Counted from the stretch's first letter, positions 34,716 to 44,940 are shown. The stretch is DNA of 64,000 nucleotides from Parabacteroides timonensis (GCF_900128505.1 NZ_LT669941.1:1041526-1105525); one strand, 5' to 3'. Notes: generated by a model from the letters alone, not told the origin. A program made the numbers and translations.

Positions 34716-36062
34716 ATGGCTACATTTGAAATAAAAATGCCCAAGTTGGGCGAAAGCGTTACGGAAGGTACCATTATCTCCTGGTCTGTAAAAAACGGTG
34801 ATCAGGTAAACGAAGATGATGTGCTTTTTGAAGTAAGTACGGCAAAAGTAAGTGCGGAGATCCCATCTCCCGTTGCCGGCAAAGTACTTAAAATATTATT
34901 TAGTGAAGGCGATACGGTGGCTGTGGGAACAACTGTGGCCATTATCCAACTGGAAGGATCTGAAGAGGATATTCCCGACAACAATGCAACTCCCCAAGAA
35001 GAAGCAGACAATAACACTGCAAGTGCAAACGCTGTAAATTCATCTACCATCATTCCAAAGGCACAGGCTGCAAAAGAAGATGAAAGATGGTATTCACCCG
35101 TCGTTCTTCAGATGGCTAAAGAAGCCAATCTGAGTAAAGAAGAAATGGACCTTATTCCGGGAACCGGCTATATGGGACGTTTAAGTAAAAAAGATATGAA
35201 AGATTATCTTTCCGGAAAGAAAGGTACAACTCCAAAGCAGCAACCTCAATCCGCTCAGGCTGTATCGGAGAAAAAGTCGGAACCGGCTATTCAGGTTCAA
35301 CAGGCAGTAACACCTTCTCCGTCACATTCCTCTACCATTACAGCCGCTCCATCGTCGGCTACCGCAGAAGATAAGGTGGTTGAAATGGATCGCGTACACA
35401 AGATTGTTGCAGATCATATGGTATTATCCAAAAAGGTTTCCCCGCACGTCACTACAGTAGTAGAAGTAGACGTTACCAAACTGGTGAAATGGCGTACCCG
35501 TAACAAAGATGCTTTCCAGAAACGTGAAGGTATCAGCCTGACATATATGCCGGCTATTACGGAGGCTACTGCCAAAGCGCTGGCTGATTTCCCACAGGTA
35601 AATGCGTCGGTAGAAGGTTATCAGATGATCCTGAAGAAACATATCAACGTAGGTATTGCCGTCTCTTTAAATGACGGAAACCTGATTGTTCCAGTTGTTC
35701 ATGATGCCGACAAACTGAATCTGAACGGTCTGGCTGTCGCCATCGACTCACTGGCAAACAAAGCTCGTAACAATAAACTATCTCCGGACGATATTCAGGG
35801 AGGAACCTTTACGATCACCAATTTCGGAACATTCAAGAACCTGTTCGGCACACCGATCATCAACCAACCCCAGGTAGCTATTCTGGGAGTAGGCTATATC
35901 GAGAAAAAACCGGCAGTGATTGAAACACCGGAAGGCGATATGATCGGCATCCGCCATAAAATGTATCTGTCGTTATCATACGACCACCGGATCATTAACG
36001 GAACATTGGGTGGTGCTTTCCTGCGCCGCATTGCCGATTATCTGGAAAACTGGGATCTTTAA
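34716..36062 (+). CDS. Dihydrolipoyllysine acyltransferase (E2) of a 2-oxoacid dehydrogenase
   Basis: 448 residues. It has one lipoyl domain (about 3-76) with the lipoylated Lys in VSTAKVSAE, a peripheral subunit-binding domain (about 121-160, SPVVLQMAKEANLSKEE), a flexible linker rich in Ser, Ala, Gln and Pro, and a catalytic domain from about 215. The active-site His is in SYDHRIINGTLGG (His about 424). The usual motif is HRxxDG; here the Asp is Asn. It is part of the E1-E2-E3 complex encoded around it. Whether it acts on pyruvate or branched-chain 2-oxoacids is not decided by the sequence. Confidence 0.92.
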   Translation: MATFEIKMPKLGESVTEGTIISWSVKNGDQVNEDDVLFEVSTAKVSAEIPSPVAGKVLKILFSEGDTVAVGTTVAIIQLEGSEEDIPDNNATPQEEADNNTASANAVNSSTIIPKAQAAKEDERWYSPVVLQMAKEANLSKEEMDLIPGTGYMGRLSKKDMKDYLSGKKGTTPKQQPQSAQAVSEKKSEPAIQVQQAVTPSPSHSSTITAAPSSATAEDKVVEMDRVHKIVADHMVLSKKVSPHVTTVVEVDVTKLVKWRTRNKDAFQKREGISLTYMPAITEATAKALADFPQVNASVEGYQMILKKHINVGIAVSLNDGNLIVPVVHDADKLNLNGLAVAIDSLANKARNNKLSPDDIQGGTFTITNFGTFKNLFGTPIINQPQVAILGVGYIEKKPAVIETPEGDMIGIRHKMYLSLSYDHRIINGTLGGAFLRRIADYLENWDL

Positions 36063-36080
36063 TAATTAATATGCTCAAAA

Positions 36081-38111
36081 ATGAAAAAGTACGATATAAA
36101 AAATACAGATAAGGAAACCCTGAAAAAATGGTTTTACCTGATGACATTAGGACGGGCTCTCGATGAAAAGGCCCCTTCTTACCTGTTACAATCGCTGGGC
36201 TGGTCATATCATGCCCCTTATGCCGGTCATGACGGCATCCAGCTCGCGATCGGACAGGTATTCAAAAAAGGAGAAGACTTCCTGTTCCCCTATTACCGGG
36301 ATATGCTCACGGTACTATCAGCAGGAATGACCCCTGAAGAAGTTATACTGAACGGAATATCCAAAGCGACCGACCTAACAAGTGCCGGACGGCATATGTC
36401 TAACCATTTCTCCAAAATGGAATGGAATATAGAGAACATATCGTCTGCCACAGGAACCCACGACCTGCATGCCGCCGGTGTAGGCAGGGCTATGGTTTAT
36501 TATAAACACAAAGGAGTGGCTATCACTTCTCACGGTGAATCGGCAACCTCCGAAGGATTCGTATATGAAGCCATTAACGGAGCCAGTACGGAACGTTTAC
36601 CGGTGATATTCGTTATTCAGGATAACGGATACGGGATCTCCGTACCCAAAGAAGATCAAACCGCCAATCGGAAGGTAGCCGATAACTTCTCCGGTTTCAA
36701 AAACCTGAAGATCATTCATTGTAACGGTAAAGACGTATTCGACTCGATGAATGCCATGACAGAGGCAAAAGAATATGCTCTCAATCGTATTCCGGTAATT
36801 GTACAAGCCAATTGCGTGCGTATCGGCTCCCACTCCAATTCGGATAAGCACACCTTATACCGCGATGAAAACGAGCTGAATTACGTAAAGGCGGCCGATC
36901 CCTTACAGAAATTTCGGCGTATGCTTCTCCGGTACAAACGTTTCACGGAGGAAGAACTGAAAGAGATCGAGGATAAAGCCAAGAAAGACCTAAGCGTAGC
37001 TAACCGGAAAGCATTAGCTGCTCCTGATCCGGACCCTGCAACGGTTACCGACTTTGTATTACCGGAACCTTATCTCCCTAAGAAATATGTAGACGGCGTA
37101 CAAAATGAATCCGGAGATAAGGAAACATTGGCTACGGCTATCAACAAAACCCTGAAAGCCGAATTCCGGCATAATCCGGATACTTTTATCTGGGGACAAG
37201 ATATTGCCAACAAAGAAAAAGGGGGTGTTTTCAACATCTCGAAAGGCATGCAACAGGAATTTGGTGATGCCCGTGTATTTAATGCGCCGATTGCAGAAGA
37301 TTATATCGTCGGATCGGCAAATGGGATGTGCCGATTCGATCCAAAGATACATGTTGTAATCGAAGGAGCCGAATTTGCAGATTACTTCTGGCCTGCCATC
37401 GAACAATATGTAGAATGTACACACGAATACTGGAGAAGCTATGGGCAGTTTACTCCGAACATCACCCTGCGACTCGCTTCCGGTGGTTATATCGGTGGTG
37501 GCTTGTACCATTCCCAGACAATAGAAGGTGCGCTGACGACCCTACCGGGAGCACGTATCGTTTACCCTTCGTTTGCCGACGATGCAGCCGGCCTGCTCCG
37601 GACCAGCATGCGTTCCAAAGGTTTCACTCTATTTCTGGAACCAAAAGCGTTGTACAATGCCACCGAAGCGGCAACTTTTGTACCTGACGATTTTGAAGTT
37701 CCTTTCGGGAAAGCTCGTATCCGTCGCCCAGGAGAAGATATGAGTATTATCACATACGGAAATACGACCCATCTTTGTTTGAATGTCGCAGAACAATTAC
37801 AGAAAGAACACGGTCGAAATGTCGAAGTGATCGATATACGCTCGTTGATCCCACTGGATAAAGAGACGATCTTCGACTCTGTAAAAAAGACAAGTAAGGT
37901 TTTAATCGTACATGAAGACAAAATATTCTCTGGTTTTGGGGCAGAAATAGCCAGTATGATCGGTGCTGAGTTATTCCAGTATCTGGATGCTCCCATACAA
38001 CGGGTCGGTTCAATATTTACCCCGGTCGGGTTCCACCCGATCCTCGAAAAAGCGATCCTCCCGAATGAGGAGAAAATTTATAAAGCGGCAAAAGAATTGT
38101 TGGATTATTAA
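36081..38111 (+). CDS. Fused E1 alpha/beta 2-oxoacid dehydrogenase
   Basis: 676 residues, an alpha and a beta subunit in one chain. The alpha half (about 1-330) has the thiamine diphosphate motif GHGESATSEGFVYEAINGAS and DNGYGISVP. The beta half (about 345-676) has FNAPIAEDYIVGSANGM, LPGARIVYPSFADDA and the C-terminal RVGSIFTPVGF. Such fusions are common in Bacteroidota. It decarboxylates a 2-oxoacid and hands the acyl group to E2. It follows E2 after 18 bp. Confidence 0.93.
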   Translation: MKKYDIKNTDKETLKKWFYLMTLGRALDEKAPSYLLQSLGWSYHAPYAGHDGIQLAIGQVFKKGEDFLFPYYRDMLTVLSAGMTPEEVILNGISKATDLTSAGRHMSNHFSKMEWNIENISSATGTHDLHAAGVGRAMVYYKHKGVAITSHGESATSEGFVYEAINGASTERLPVIFVIQDNGYGISVPKEDQTANRKVADNFSGFKNLKIIHCNGKDVFDSMNAMTEAKEYALNRIPVIVQANCVRIGSHSNSDKHTLYRDENELNYVKAADPLQKFRRMLLRYKRFTEEELKEIEDKAKKDLSVANRKALAAPDPDPATVTDFVLPEPYLPKKYVDGVQNESGDKETLATAINKTLKAEFRHNPDTFIWGQDIANKEKGGVFNISKGMQQEFGDARVFNAPIAEDYIVGSANGMCRFDPKIHVVIEGAEFADYFWPAIEQYVECTHEYWRSYGQFTPNITLRLASGGYIGGGLYHSQTIEGALTTLPGARIVYPSFADDAAGLLRTSMRSKGFTLFLEPKALYNATEAATFVPDDFEVPFGKARIRRPGEDMSIITYGNTTHLCLNVAEQLQKEHGRNVEVIDIRSLIPLDKETIFDSVKKTSKVLIVHEDKIFSGFGAEIASMIGAELFQYLDAPIQRVGSIFTPVGFHPILEKAILPNEEKIYKAAKELLDY

Positions 38112-38122
38112 TAGAATGAAAT

Positions 38123-38665
38123 ATGAAAAAGATTGGATTATTTTATGGTTCGTCTACTGCAAAGACGGCAGCAGTTGCTCAAAAGATAAAAGATGCATTC
38201 CATGACGTTCAGATCGATATTATCCCGGTTGAAAATTCAGGAGAGAGTGATTTCGAGACATACGATCATATCATTGCAGGCTCGTCAACCTGGTTTGACG
38301 GAGAACTACCCACGTATTGGGATGAAATAATGCCGATAGTAACCTCTTCCGACCTGAAAGGGAAAAAAGTAGCAGTCTTTGGCCTGGGAGACCAGGTTAA
38401 ATATCCGGATAATTTCGTCGATGCGATCGGTTATCTGGCAGAAGCTTTTGCCAAACGGGGAGCCATCGTGGTAGGCCATACCTCAACAGAAGGATACCAC
38501 TTCAATCAATCCCAGGCAGTAAAAAAAGGTAAGTTCGTAGGATTAGCGCTGGATATCGAAAATCAACCCGAAAAGACAGATGAACGGATCAAACATTGGG
38601 TTAATCAAGTGAAACATGAATTTGAAAGCGAAACGTTCTCTGCAGATAATTCGTTCAATTGCTAA
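38123..38665 (+). CDS. fldA: Flavodoxin
   Basis: 180 residues, a long-chain flavodoxin. The phosphate loop is LFYGSSTAKTAAVAQ (residues about 6-20), the 50s loop AGSSTWFDGELP with Trp stacking on FMN, and the 90s loop FGLGDQVKYPDNF. It is an electron carrier in the cytoplasm, for example for pyruvate:flavodoxin reactions. It is the last gene of the 2-oxoacid dehydrogenase run and ends at a terminator. Confidence 0.94.
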   Translation: MKKIGLFYGSSTAKTAAVAQKIKDAFHDVQIDIIPVENSGESDFETYDHIIAGSSTWFDGELPTYWDEIMPIVTSSDLKGKKVAVFGLGDQVKYPDNFVDAIGYLAEAFAKRGAIVVGHTSTEGYHFNQSQAVKKGKFVGLALDIENQPEKTDERIKHWVNQVKHEFESETFSADNSFNC

Positions 38666-38669
38666 ATCA

Positions 38670-38707
38670 AGTAAGGTCTTGTAGAAATATTACTACAAGA
38701 CCTTACT
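38670..38707. terminator. Terminator, flavodoxin / fucosidase
   Basis: 15-bp perfect stem AGTAAGGTCTTGTAG with an 8-nt loop, between two convergent genes. Confidence 0.85.
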
Positions 38708-38716
38708 GTTATTATA

Positions 38717-39724
38717 TTATCTATTCTCTTTTATCATCCACCCCACTTCCTGAAGAATCTTTCGATCTATCTCACGAATATTTCCATTATAATCCGGACC
38801 GATATTCAGTGAAAAGATATTCCCGTATTCAATAGCTTCCTTATAATCTTTATAGACTTTTTCTGCCGGATAAACCAATGAGTCATGTTGTGGCAATGAA
38901 TAAAACCAATCGGCTCCACCTTCATGAGCGGGTAATAAGGGATAAGTAAACTCCGCGACTAAATAACCATCGTAAGCTTTCTCGTTCTTTCCAGCATCTG
39001 CCACCCAAGTAAGATTATCACCACCCAGCGGACCTGCACATCCCCGTTCACGTAAGCTCAAACGACCGGAAGGTGCCCCATGATTATATCCGACAAAACA
39101 ATTGGGCTGAAACTGATGTACCCATGCCGTTGTTTCGTCATGTGAGAGGCCTCCATCCCCTACTGCATGATCAAACCAGATAAATTCTATCGGACCGTAT
39201 TGAGTCAACAGTTCTTTCAACTGAGCTTTTTTCATTTCTGGATCACTTCCGCCTTTCTGACTTTGCCCACGTTCAGCTCCTTCCCAGTTCCAGTCTCCCT
39301 CTGAAAAATACAAGGCCAATTTTATTCCATATTTATTGCATGAAGCACGTAGTTCTCTCAGTACATCCATATCCAAGGGAGCATTGGTCACTTTCAAATC
39401 GGTTGTCTGTGTATCCCACAAACAAAAACCATCATGATGTTTGGTCAGGAACAGGATATAATTCATTCCTGCTTCTTTAGCCGTTTTTGCCCATTGATCG
39501 GTATTGCAGGAGGTTGCCCGGAAGAAAGATACATTATGTGGTTCCCCGGTCCACTCCTTACCGGAGAATGTACTGTATGACCAACAGATAAACATTCCAA
39601 AACGAAGATCAGCAATCTCCTGAGCCCTGACAGAATCCGGAATAATCTTTTTCCGGCCACAGCCTATAAATACACAAAATATTATTGTGCACCAGACAAA
39701 CAGATTCCCTACTATTGTTTTCAT
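38717..39724 (-). CDS. Alpha-L-fucosidase-like lipoprotein (GH29)
   Basis: 335 residues from the ATG at 39724 (an upstream ATG at 39754 adds ten residues before the signal peptide). The lipoprotein signal is ..CVFIGCGRKK. GH29 features are RFGMFICWSYST near the start, LTKHHDGFCLWDTQTTD and the nucleophile Asp in EFIWFDHAVG. It releases fucose from host or dietary glycans at the cell surface or in the periplasm. No SusC/SusD pair is adjacent. Confidence 0.88.
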   Translation of the reverse strand: MKTIVGNLFVWCTIIFCVFIGCGRKKIIPDSVRAQEIADLRFGMFICWSYSTFSGKEWTGEPHNVSFFRATSCNTDQWAKTAKEAGMNYILFLTKHHDGFCLWDTQTTDLKVTNAPLDMDVLRELRASCNKYGIKLALYFSEGDWNWEGAERGQSQKGGSDPEMKKAQLKELLTQYGPIEFIWFDHAVGDGGLSHDETTAWVHQFQPNCFVGYNHGAPSGRLSLRERGCAGPLGGDNLTWVADAGKNEKAYDGYLVAEFTYPLLPAHEGGADWFYSLPQHDSLVYPAEKVYKDYKEAIEYGNIFSLNIGPDYNGNIREIDRKILQEVGWMIKENR

Positions 39725-39815
39725 GACATTATTATTAGAATTAAGTACCAACAAAAATAAAGAATCCTTTTCACATATAGTTTTATGATAAGAAAAGAAT
39801 TGCTGTTCCGGATAC

Positions 39816-40190
39816 TTATTTCTTCTTAGTAGGAAAAGAAAGAATATGCCAGGTTACTCCGATGCTGATCAGTATCAGTAAAATCCTCACCCAAAGATAT
39901 TCAATTAAAAAGAGAGAGGTCAGAATAGCAGAAAGCCACATGACTGAAATAGAAATGATCTTCGATTGCAAAGGGATTGCCTTGTCAACCATATAGTTTC
40001 TGATATAAGAGCCGAAATAGCGATTACTCATCGCCCGGTTATATAACTTCTCCGAGCTGCGAAGATAAAACCAGCAGGTCAACAACCAGAAAGGAGTAGT
40101 CGGGAGCAACGGGACAAACAGGCCGATTGCTCCCAATATCAGGAAGAAAGAACCCAGGATGATATAGATAATACGTCTGGTTTCTCCCAT
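39816..40190 (-). CDS. YbaN/DUF454 small membrane protein
   Basis: 124 residues. The pattern GAIGLFVPLLPTTPFWLLTCWFY is the DUF454/YbaN signature; there are about three transmembrane helices. The function is unknown. It lies directly after fmt on the same strand, with a 2-bp gap. Confidence 0.9.
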   Translation of the reverse strand: MGETRRIIYIILGSFFLILGAIGLFVPLLPTTPFWLLTCWFYLRSSEKLYNRAMSNRYFGSYIRNYMVDKAIPLQSKIISISVMWLSAILTSLFLIEYLWVRILLILISIGVTWHILSFPTKKK

Positions 40191-40192
40191 TC

Positions 40193-41167
40193 TTATTCTA
40201 CGGTATAATCTCCGATTTGTTTGTTACCGTTCAGGAAGTCTTTTACGCCCATCCGTTTCTTACCAGCCAATTGAAGATCCAAAAGACGGATATAACCATC
40301 TTCAACCACGATATCGATATAGCTCTTTGCATCTGTAAGGATAGTACCAACAGCCTGGTTATGAGATACAGGATGTTTTTCGGCCTGATAGACTTTTAAA
40401 GCCAGACGACTTCCATCCGCTGCAACCAATTCCGTCCAGGCCGCAGGATATGGAGACAAACCACGAATAAAATCATAGATTTTCTTTAACGGCTGATTCC
40501 AATCGATACGGCAGGTATCTTTAAATATCTTGGGAGCAGGACGTAACTCGATAACATCTTTAATAAACTCTTCCTGAGGAATGGCATCGACTTTACCGGC
40601 CAGCAACAAATCGACCGTCTCTGTAACCAACCCTGCACCTATTGTCATTAGTGCATCATGTACCATTCCCACATTATCGGTATCGGCTATCGGAAGGTGT
40701 TTCTGACGAATAATTTTTCCGGTATCGATTTCATGTGTAAGGAAGAAAGTTGTAACCCCAGTTTCAGTATCCCCGTTAATAACAGCCCAATTGATCGGAG
40801 CTGCTCCACGATATTGTGGTAACAAAGATGCATGCAGATTGAATGTTCCGAAGCGTGGCATATCCCACACTACTTCCGGCAACATACGAAAAGCAACCAC
40901 TATCTGCAAATCGGCCTTCAGCGCACGCAGTTCTGAAATAAACACTTCATCCTTCAGCTTCTCCGGCTGCAACACCGGAAGATTCTGCGACAAAGCATAT
41001 TCTTTTACCGGGCTGGCCTGTAAAACACTGCCATGACGTCCAACCGGTTTATCCGGCATCGTGATCACTCCTACTACATTATAACCACCTTCAACCAAGG
41101 CACGCAGGCTCTCCACTGCAAAGTCGGGAGTACCCATATATACAATCCGTAAATCTTTTTTTTCCAT
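40193..41167 (-). CDS. fmt: Methionyl-tRNA formyltransferase
   Basis: 324 residues. FMGTPDFA-like RIVYMGTPDFAVESLRAL, catalytic region NLHASLLPQYRGAAPINWA with Asn/His, and GVTTFFLTHEIDTGKI with the Asp are all present. The C-terminal tRNA-binding domain starts near residue 210. It formylates initiator Met-tRNA. It lies between the ClC gene (3-bp gap) and ybaN. Confidence 0.95.
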   Translation of the reverse strand: MEKKDLRIVYMGTPDFAVESLRALVEGGYNVVGVITMPDKPVGRHGSVLQASPVKEYALSQNLPVLQPEKLKDEVFISELRALKADLQIVVAFRMLPEVVWDMPRFGTFNLHASLLPQYRGAAPINWAVINGDTETGVTTFFLTHEIDTGKIIRQKHLPIADTDNVGMVHDALMTIGAGLVTETVDLLLAGKVDAIPQEEFIKDVIELRPAPKIFKDTCRIDWNQPLKKIYDFIRGLSPYPAAWTELVAADGSRLALKVYQAEKHPVSHNQAVGTILTDAKSYIDIVVEDGYIRLLDLQLAGKKRMGVKDFLNGNKQIGDYTVE

Positions 41168-41170
41168 CTT

Positions 41171-42955
41171 TTAATCTCCTGAAAAGTTTTCTACCAATAC
41201 TTCGCGGTATGAATTAAATATCTTCGACTTCGACATAAATCCGACATAACGGCCTTCTTCATCCACCACGGGAAGATTCCAGGCTTTCGTATCGTCAAAT
41301 ATCCCCATGATCTGCTCCATCGGGGTCCCTATCTGTATCTTGGCCGGGGCCGACACCATAAATTTAGAAACATGAAACCTGTTATATAACTCAGGACGGA
41401 ACATAATGTTGCGGATATTGTCCAATTGCACAATCCCCAACAAGACACCTTTATCGTCAATAACCGGGAATGCATTTCGTCCGCTCTTTGCAATTACTTT
41501 TACCATATCGCCCAGCGACATTTCCGGTGATACAGTCTGGAAATCTTTCTCGATTACACTATCGGTATTCAGCAAAGTCAGTACGGCACGGTCTTTATGG
41601 TGTGTAAGCAATTCTCCTTTCTGAGCCAGACGCATCGAGTAGATACTGTGGGGTTCGAACATCAGGATTGTCAGGTATGAACTGATGGAAACGATCATTA
41701 ACGGAAGGAAAAGATCGTATCCACCGGTAAGTTCCGCAATCAGGAACACTCCGGTAAGCGGTGCATGCATAACTCCCGACATGATCCCCGCCATACCTAA
41801 CAGGGCAAAGTTCTTTTCCGAAATATACATCGTGAACGGGAAATAGTTGGAGGTATGAGCAAACAGGAATCCTGATATACAGCCTAAATACAAACTAGGT
41901 GCAAAAATACCACCACAACCGCCACCGGCATTAGTCGCACTCGATGCAAAAACTTTAGTCAGCAAGATGAGGAACAGGAATACGATAATTCCCCAGTAAT
42001 TATCATTCAGGTCATAGAATAAACTCTTATCCATAATATGCGAGAACTGTCCGTTCAATAGAGAACCGATCGTATCGTAACCTTCACCATACAACGGAGG
42101 GAAAAGGAAGATCAGGATACTCAGCATCACGCCTCCCAACAGGAACTTCTTCCAGTAAACACCCAGTTTCCGGTACATTCCTTCCACCCGGTTCATCACA
42201 CGGGTGAAATACAAGGATACCAGACCACAGAAAACGCCCAACAACAGTACATACGGAATACGTTCTATCTCAAAAACCTCGGTCTGAGAAAATTTAAACA
42301 TAGCTTCCGTTCCAGTAAAAATATAGGAAACCGTTGCTGCCGTCACCGATGAAATCAATAAAGGCAATACAGAGGTCATGGTCAGGTCGAGCAATAATAC
42401 CTCGATCACAAAGACCAGCCCGGCAATAGGAGCCTTAAAAATACCTGCAATCGCACCTGCTGCCCCACAGCCGACCAACAGCATTAAGGTCTTCTGCTCC
42501 ATACGGAACAAACGTCCCAGGTTAGAACCGATAGCCGCTCCGGTCAAAACAATCGGGGCCTCTGCTCCTACCGATCCACCGAATCCGATAGTCACCGAAC
42601 TGGCGACAATGGATGTCCAGGTATTATGCGGTTTGATCCGGCTCTTACGCTGCGAAATAGCATAAAGGATCTTAGTTACCCCATGACTGATATCATCACG
42701 TACGATATATTTAACGAACAATCCTGCCAGCAGGATACCAATTACCGGGTAAAGCAGATACAGATAGTTCACCCCACTGGCATCAAAATTCCCTGTAAGG
42801 ATATGCTGTATCAGATGAATCAGCTGTTTCAGTATGATAGCGGACGCCGCCGTGCATATACCGACCAGAAAACTGATCACCAGAATAAAATGTTTCTCTT
42901 TTATATGCTGATCCCGCCACAACAGAAACCTGTAAAATAAACCTTCTTTTGCCAT
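41171..42955 (-). CDS. ClC-family chloride channel/antiporter with CBS domains
   Basis: 594 residues. Filter motifs include GFGGSVGAEAPIVLTGAA (about residues 126-143, with the gating Glu) and GGGCGGIFAPSLYLG. About ten helices are followed by two CBS domains (about 450-590, e.g. DKGVLLGIVQLDNIR and DEEGRYVGFMSKSKI). It moves chloride, possibly in exchange with protons. It is co-directional with fmt and the sugar transferase. Confidence 0.93.
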   Translation of the reverse strand: MAKEGLFYRFLLWRDQHIKEKHFILVISFLVGICTAASAIILKQLIHLIQHILTGNFDASGVNYLYLLYPVIGILLAGLFVKYIVRDDISHGVTKILYAISQRKSRIKPHNTWTSIVASSVTIGFGGSVGAEAPIVLTGAAIGSNLGRLFRMEQKTLMLLVGCGAAGAIAGIFKAPIAGLVFVIEVLLLDLTMTSVLPLLISSVTAATVSYIFTGTEAMFKFSQTEVFEIERIPYVLLLGVFCGLVSLYFTRVMNRVEGMYRKLGVYWKKFLLGGVMLSILIFLFPPLYGEGYDTIGSLLNGQFSHIMDKSLFYDLNDNYWGIIVFLFLILLTKVFASSATNAGGGCGGIFAPSLYLGCISGFLFAHTSNYFPFTMYISEKNFALLGMAGIMSGVMHAPLTGVFLIAELTGGYDLFLPLMIVSISSYLTILMFEPHSIYSMRLAQKGELLTHHKDRAVLTLLNTDSVIEKDFQTVSPEMSLGDMVKVIAKSGRNAFPVIDDKGVLLGIVQLDNIRNIMFRPELYNRFHVSKFMVSAPAKIQIGTPMEQIMGIFDDTKAWNLPVVDEEGRYVGFMSKSKIFNSYREVLVENFSGD

Positions 42956-42956
42956 T

Positions 42957-44357
42957 TTAAATACCTTTACCTGTAAACACTGTCTTTACTGTGTAGATCA
43001 ATATGGTTATATCCAGTAGTAACGACATATTTTCGTAATATAAAACATCATATTTCATGCGCTCGATCATCTTATCCACATCACCGGCATATCCATATTT
43101 CACCATTCCCAGGGAAGTGATACCGGGACGTACGTTATGCAGTAAATAATAGTAAGGCGCAACTTTTACTATCTGATCAATAAAATATTTCCGCTCCGGC
43201 CGTGGTCCTACTACCGACATATCCCCTTTCAGTACATTCCAGAACTGAGGAAATTCATCCAGCCGGTATTTCCGCATAATATGCCCGAACGGAGTAATAC
43301 GTTCATCATTCTCGGACGACAACAACGGTCCTTTATCTTCGGCTCCTACATACATCGTCCGAAACTTATAGATCATAAAGGGTTTTCCCATATATCCGAT
43401 CCGTTCCTGACGGAAAAAGACCGGTCCCGGAGAATCCTTCTTCACCCGATATGCAATATAAAGATACATCGGTAAAAACAGGACAAGTACCAAAACAGAT
43501 ATGGCTTTATCCATAAACAGCTTGATATTCTTTTCGACTTGCGAGAAATTGTTATCTGTCACATTCACCAAAGGAATGCCACGAATCGTCTTTATCTTTA
43601 CCTGCGAGAGCATACTCAACTTATCGACCAGGACTTTGATCGGTAATTTATAAAGATAAAGCGAATAGAGTATATTCAATAATTTTTTATTATCATCCGT
43701 TTCTGCGGCAAGCACCAGCTCATCGACCCTCTTTTCTGCAACAATCATCGGTAAATCGTCCAAAACTCCCAACACTTCTTTTTGATCCACCTCTACCGGA
43801 GTTACTGGATCTTCCGGTATAAAACCAGAAATATTATATCCCATCCGATAAAGATCTTTAGCAATACTACAAGCCTTCTTCCCTGCTCCGATTATCAATA
43901 CATTCATTGCCCCTTCCCTGCTTTTTATTTTCCGCAGGCCCGCAAGTGTGATAGACAGACGCGGGATATAGGTCAATACGAACTGTAAACCGAATAATAC
44001 AAAAAAGAGTTCGTAGTAAATATGAAACGAACGAGGCAGGTCGTTCAATACAACGATAAAGAAAATCAAGACAACTCCGATCAAAGAAGTGACAAAAGTT
44101 GAAAACAACTCGGTCAACCTCGACTTTCCAAACGGTTTATTGTAATAACCTGAAAAATAGTACAGAGTCAGCCAGAAGAAAGGGATCAGAAACTGCCCTT
44201 TCAGTACCTGCATATAAGCCAAATAATTACTGAAAGAACCAGCCCCCTCATAAATAGCCACTTCCTTATATCGTAGCCAGTTAAACAGAAACCAGACTAC
44301 AGCTGCAGAGATAAAATCTGATAATATGTATTTTCCTGCCTGCCTACTTTTCTTCAT
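42957..44357 (-). CDS. Undecaprenyl-phosphate sugar phosphotransferase (WbaP/WcaJ type)
   Basis: 466 residues. It has four N-terminal transmembrane helices, a central CoA-binding-like (Rossmann) domain near residues 145-245 (VLIIGAGKKACSIAKDL), a further membrane segment and the C-terminal PglC-like catalytic domain (PGPVFFRQERIGYMGKPF, IYKFRTM, DELPQ-like RLDEFPQFWNVLKGDM, VGPRPE). It starts assembly of a capsule or exopolysaccharide repeat on undecaprenyl phosphate. No polysaccharide cluster is next to it in the window. Confidence 0.93.
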   Translation of the reverse strand: MKKSRQAGKYILSDFISAAVVWFLFNWLRYKEVAIYEGAGSFSNYLAYMQVLKGQFLIPFFWLTLYYFSGYYNKPFGKSRLTELFSTFVTSLIGVVLIFFIVVLNDLPRSFHIYYELFFVLFGLQFVLTYIPRLSITLAGLRKIKSREGAMNVLIIGAGKKACSIAKDLYRMGYNISGFIPEDPVTPVEVDQKEVLGVLDDLPMIVAEKRVDELVLAAETDDNKKLLNILYSLYLYKLPIKVLVDKLSMLSQVKIKTIRGIPLVNVTDNNFSQVEKNIKLFMDKAISVLVLVLFLPMYLYIAYRVKKDSPGPVFFRQERIGYMGKPFMIYKFRTMYVGAEDKGPLLSSENDERITPFGHIMRKYRLDEFPQFWNVLKGDMSVVGPRPERKYFIDQIVKVAPYYYLLHNVRPGITSLGMVKYGYAGDVDKMIERMKYDVLYYENMSLLLDITILIYTVKTVFTGKGI

Positions 44358-44359
44358 TC

Positions 44360-44920
44360 TTATCTGATAACCTGAATAAGACCTCCGGCACCAAGTTTTA
44401 TAATATTTGATGGTTGTGCCTTGCTCATATCATCCTGACGATAGCCAACAATATAATCTACTCCGTTTTTAATTACATCCGATACTTCCGAGAAGTTAGC
44501 CGGTGAAAGTTCACCGCTCACATTGGCAGATGTCGACACCAATGGTTTACGGAAACGTTCGCACAGTTTACGCGAAAATTCTTCATTCGAAATACGAATA
44601 CCCACGCTTCCATCGTCAGCCAACAGGTTTTTTGCCAGATTTTTTGCATTGGAGTAGATAATGGTCAGCGGCTTGTCTGCCACCTCGATCAAATCCCATG
44701 CAACATCGGGAACATCCGATACGTACATTTCGAGTTTTGCAGTACTATCCAACAAGACCAACATGGCCTTATTGTCTGCTCTTCTCTTTAACTCATACAC
44801 ACGCTGCACAGCTTCTTCATTCGTTGCATCGCAACCTATTCCCCAGATTGTATCTGTGGGATAGAGTATTATACCGCCTTCCTGCATTACTTCGCAGGCC
44901 TTTTTAATATCTTCCGTCAT
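44360..44920 (-). CDS. Threonylcarbamoyladenylate synthase (YrdC/TsaC family)
   Basis: 186 residues. The YrdC motif ILYPTDTIWGIGCDATNEEA and the Lys-Arg cluster ELKRRADNKAMLVL bind ATP and threonine; VSTSANVSG is the other signature. It provides the threonylcarbamoyl-AMP for t6A37 in tRNA. The short form lacks the Sua5 extension. It heads the leftward run, with a -7 box 21 bp upstream. Confidence 0.93.
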   Translation of the reverse strand: MTEDIKKACEVMQEGGIILYPTDTIWGIGCDATNEEAVQRVYELKRRADNKAMLVLLDSTAKLEMYVSDVPDVAWDLIEVADKPLTIIYSNAKNLAKNLLADDGSVGIRISNEEFSRKLCERFRKPLVSTSANVSGELSPANFSEVSDVIKNGVDYIVGYRQDDMSKAQPSNIIKLGAGGLIQVIR

Positions 44921-44940
44921 TGTTTTTTATAATATTGTGA

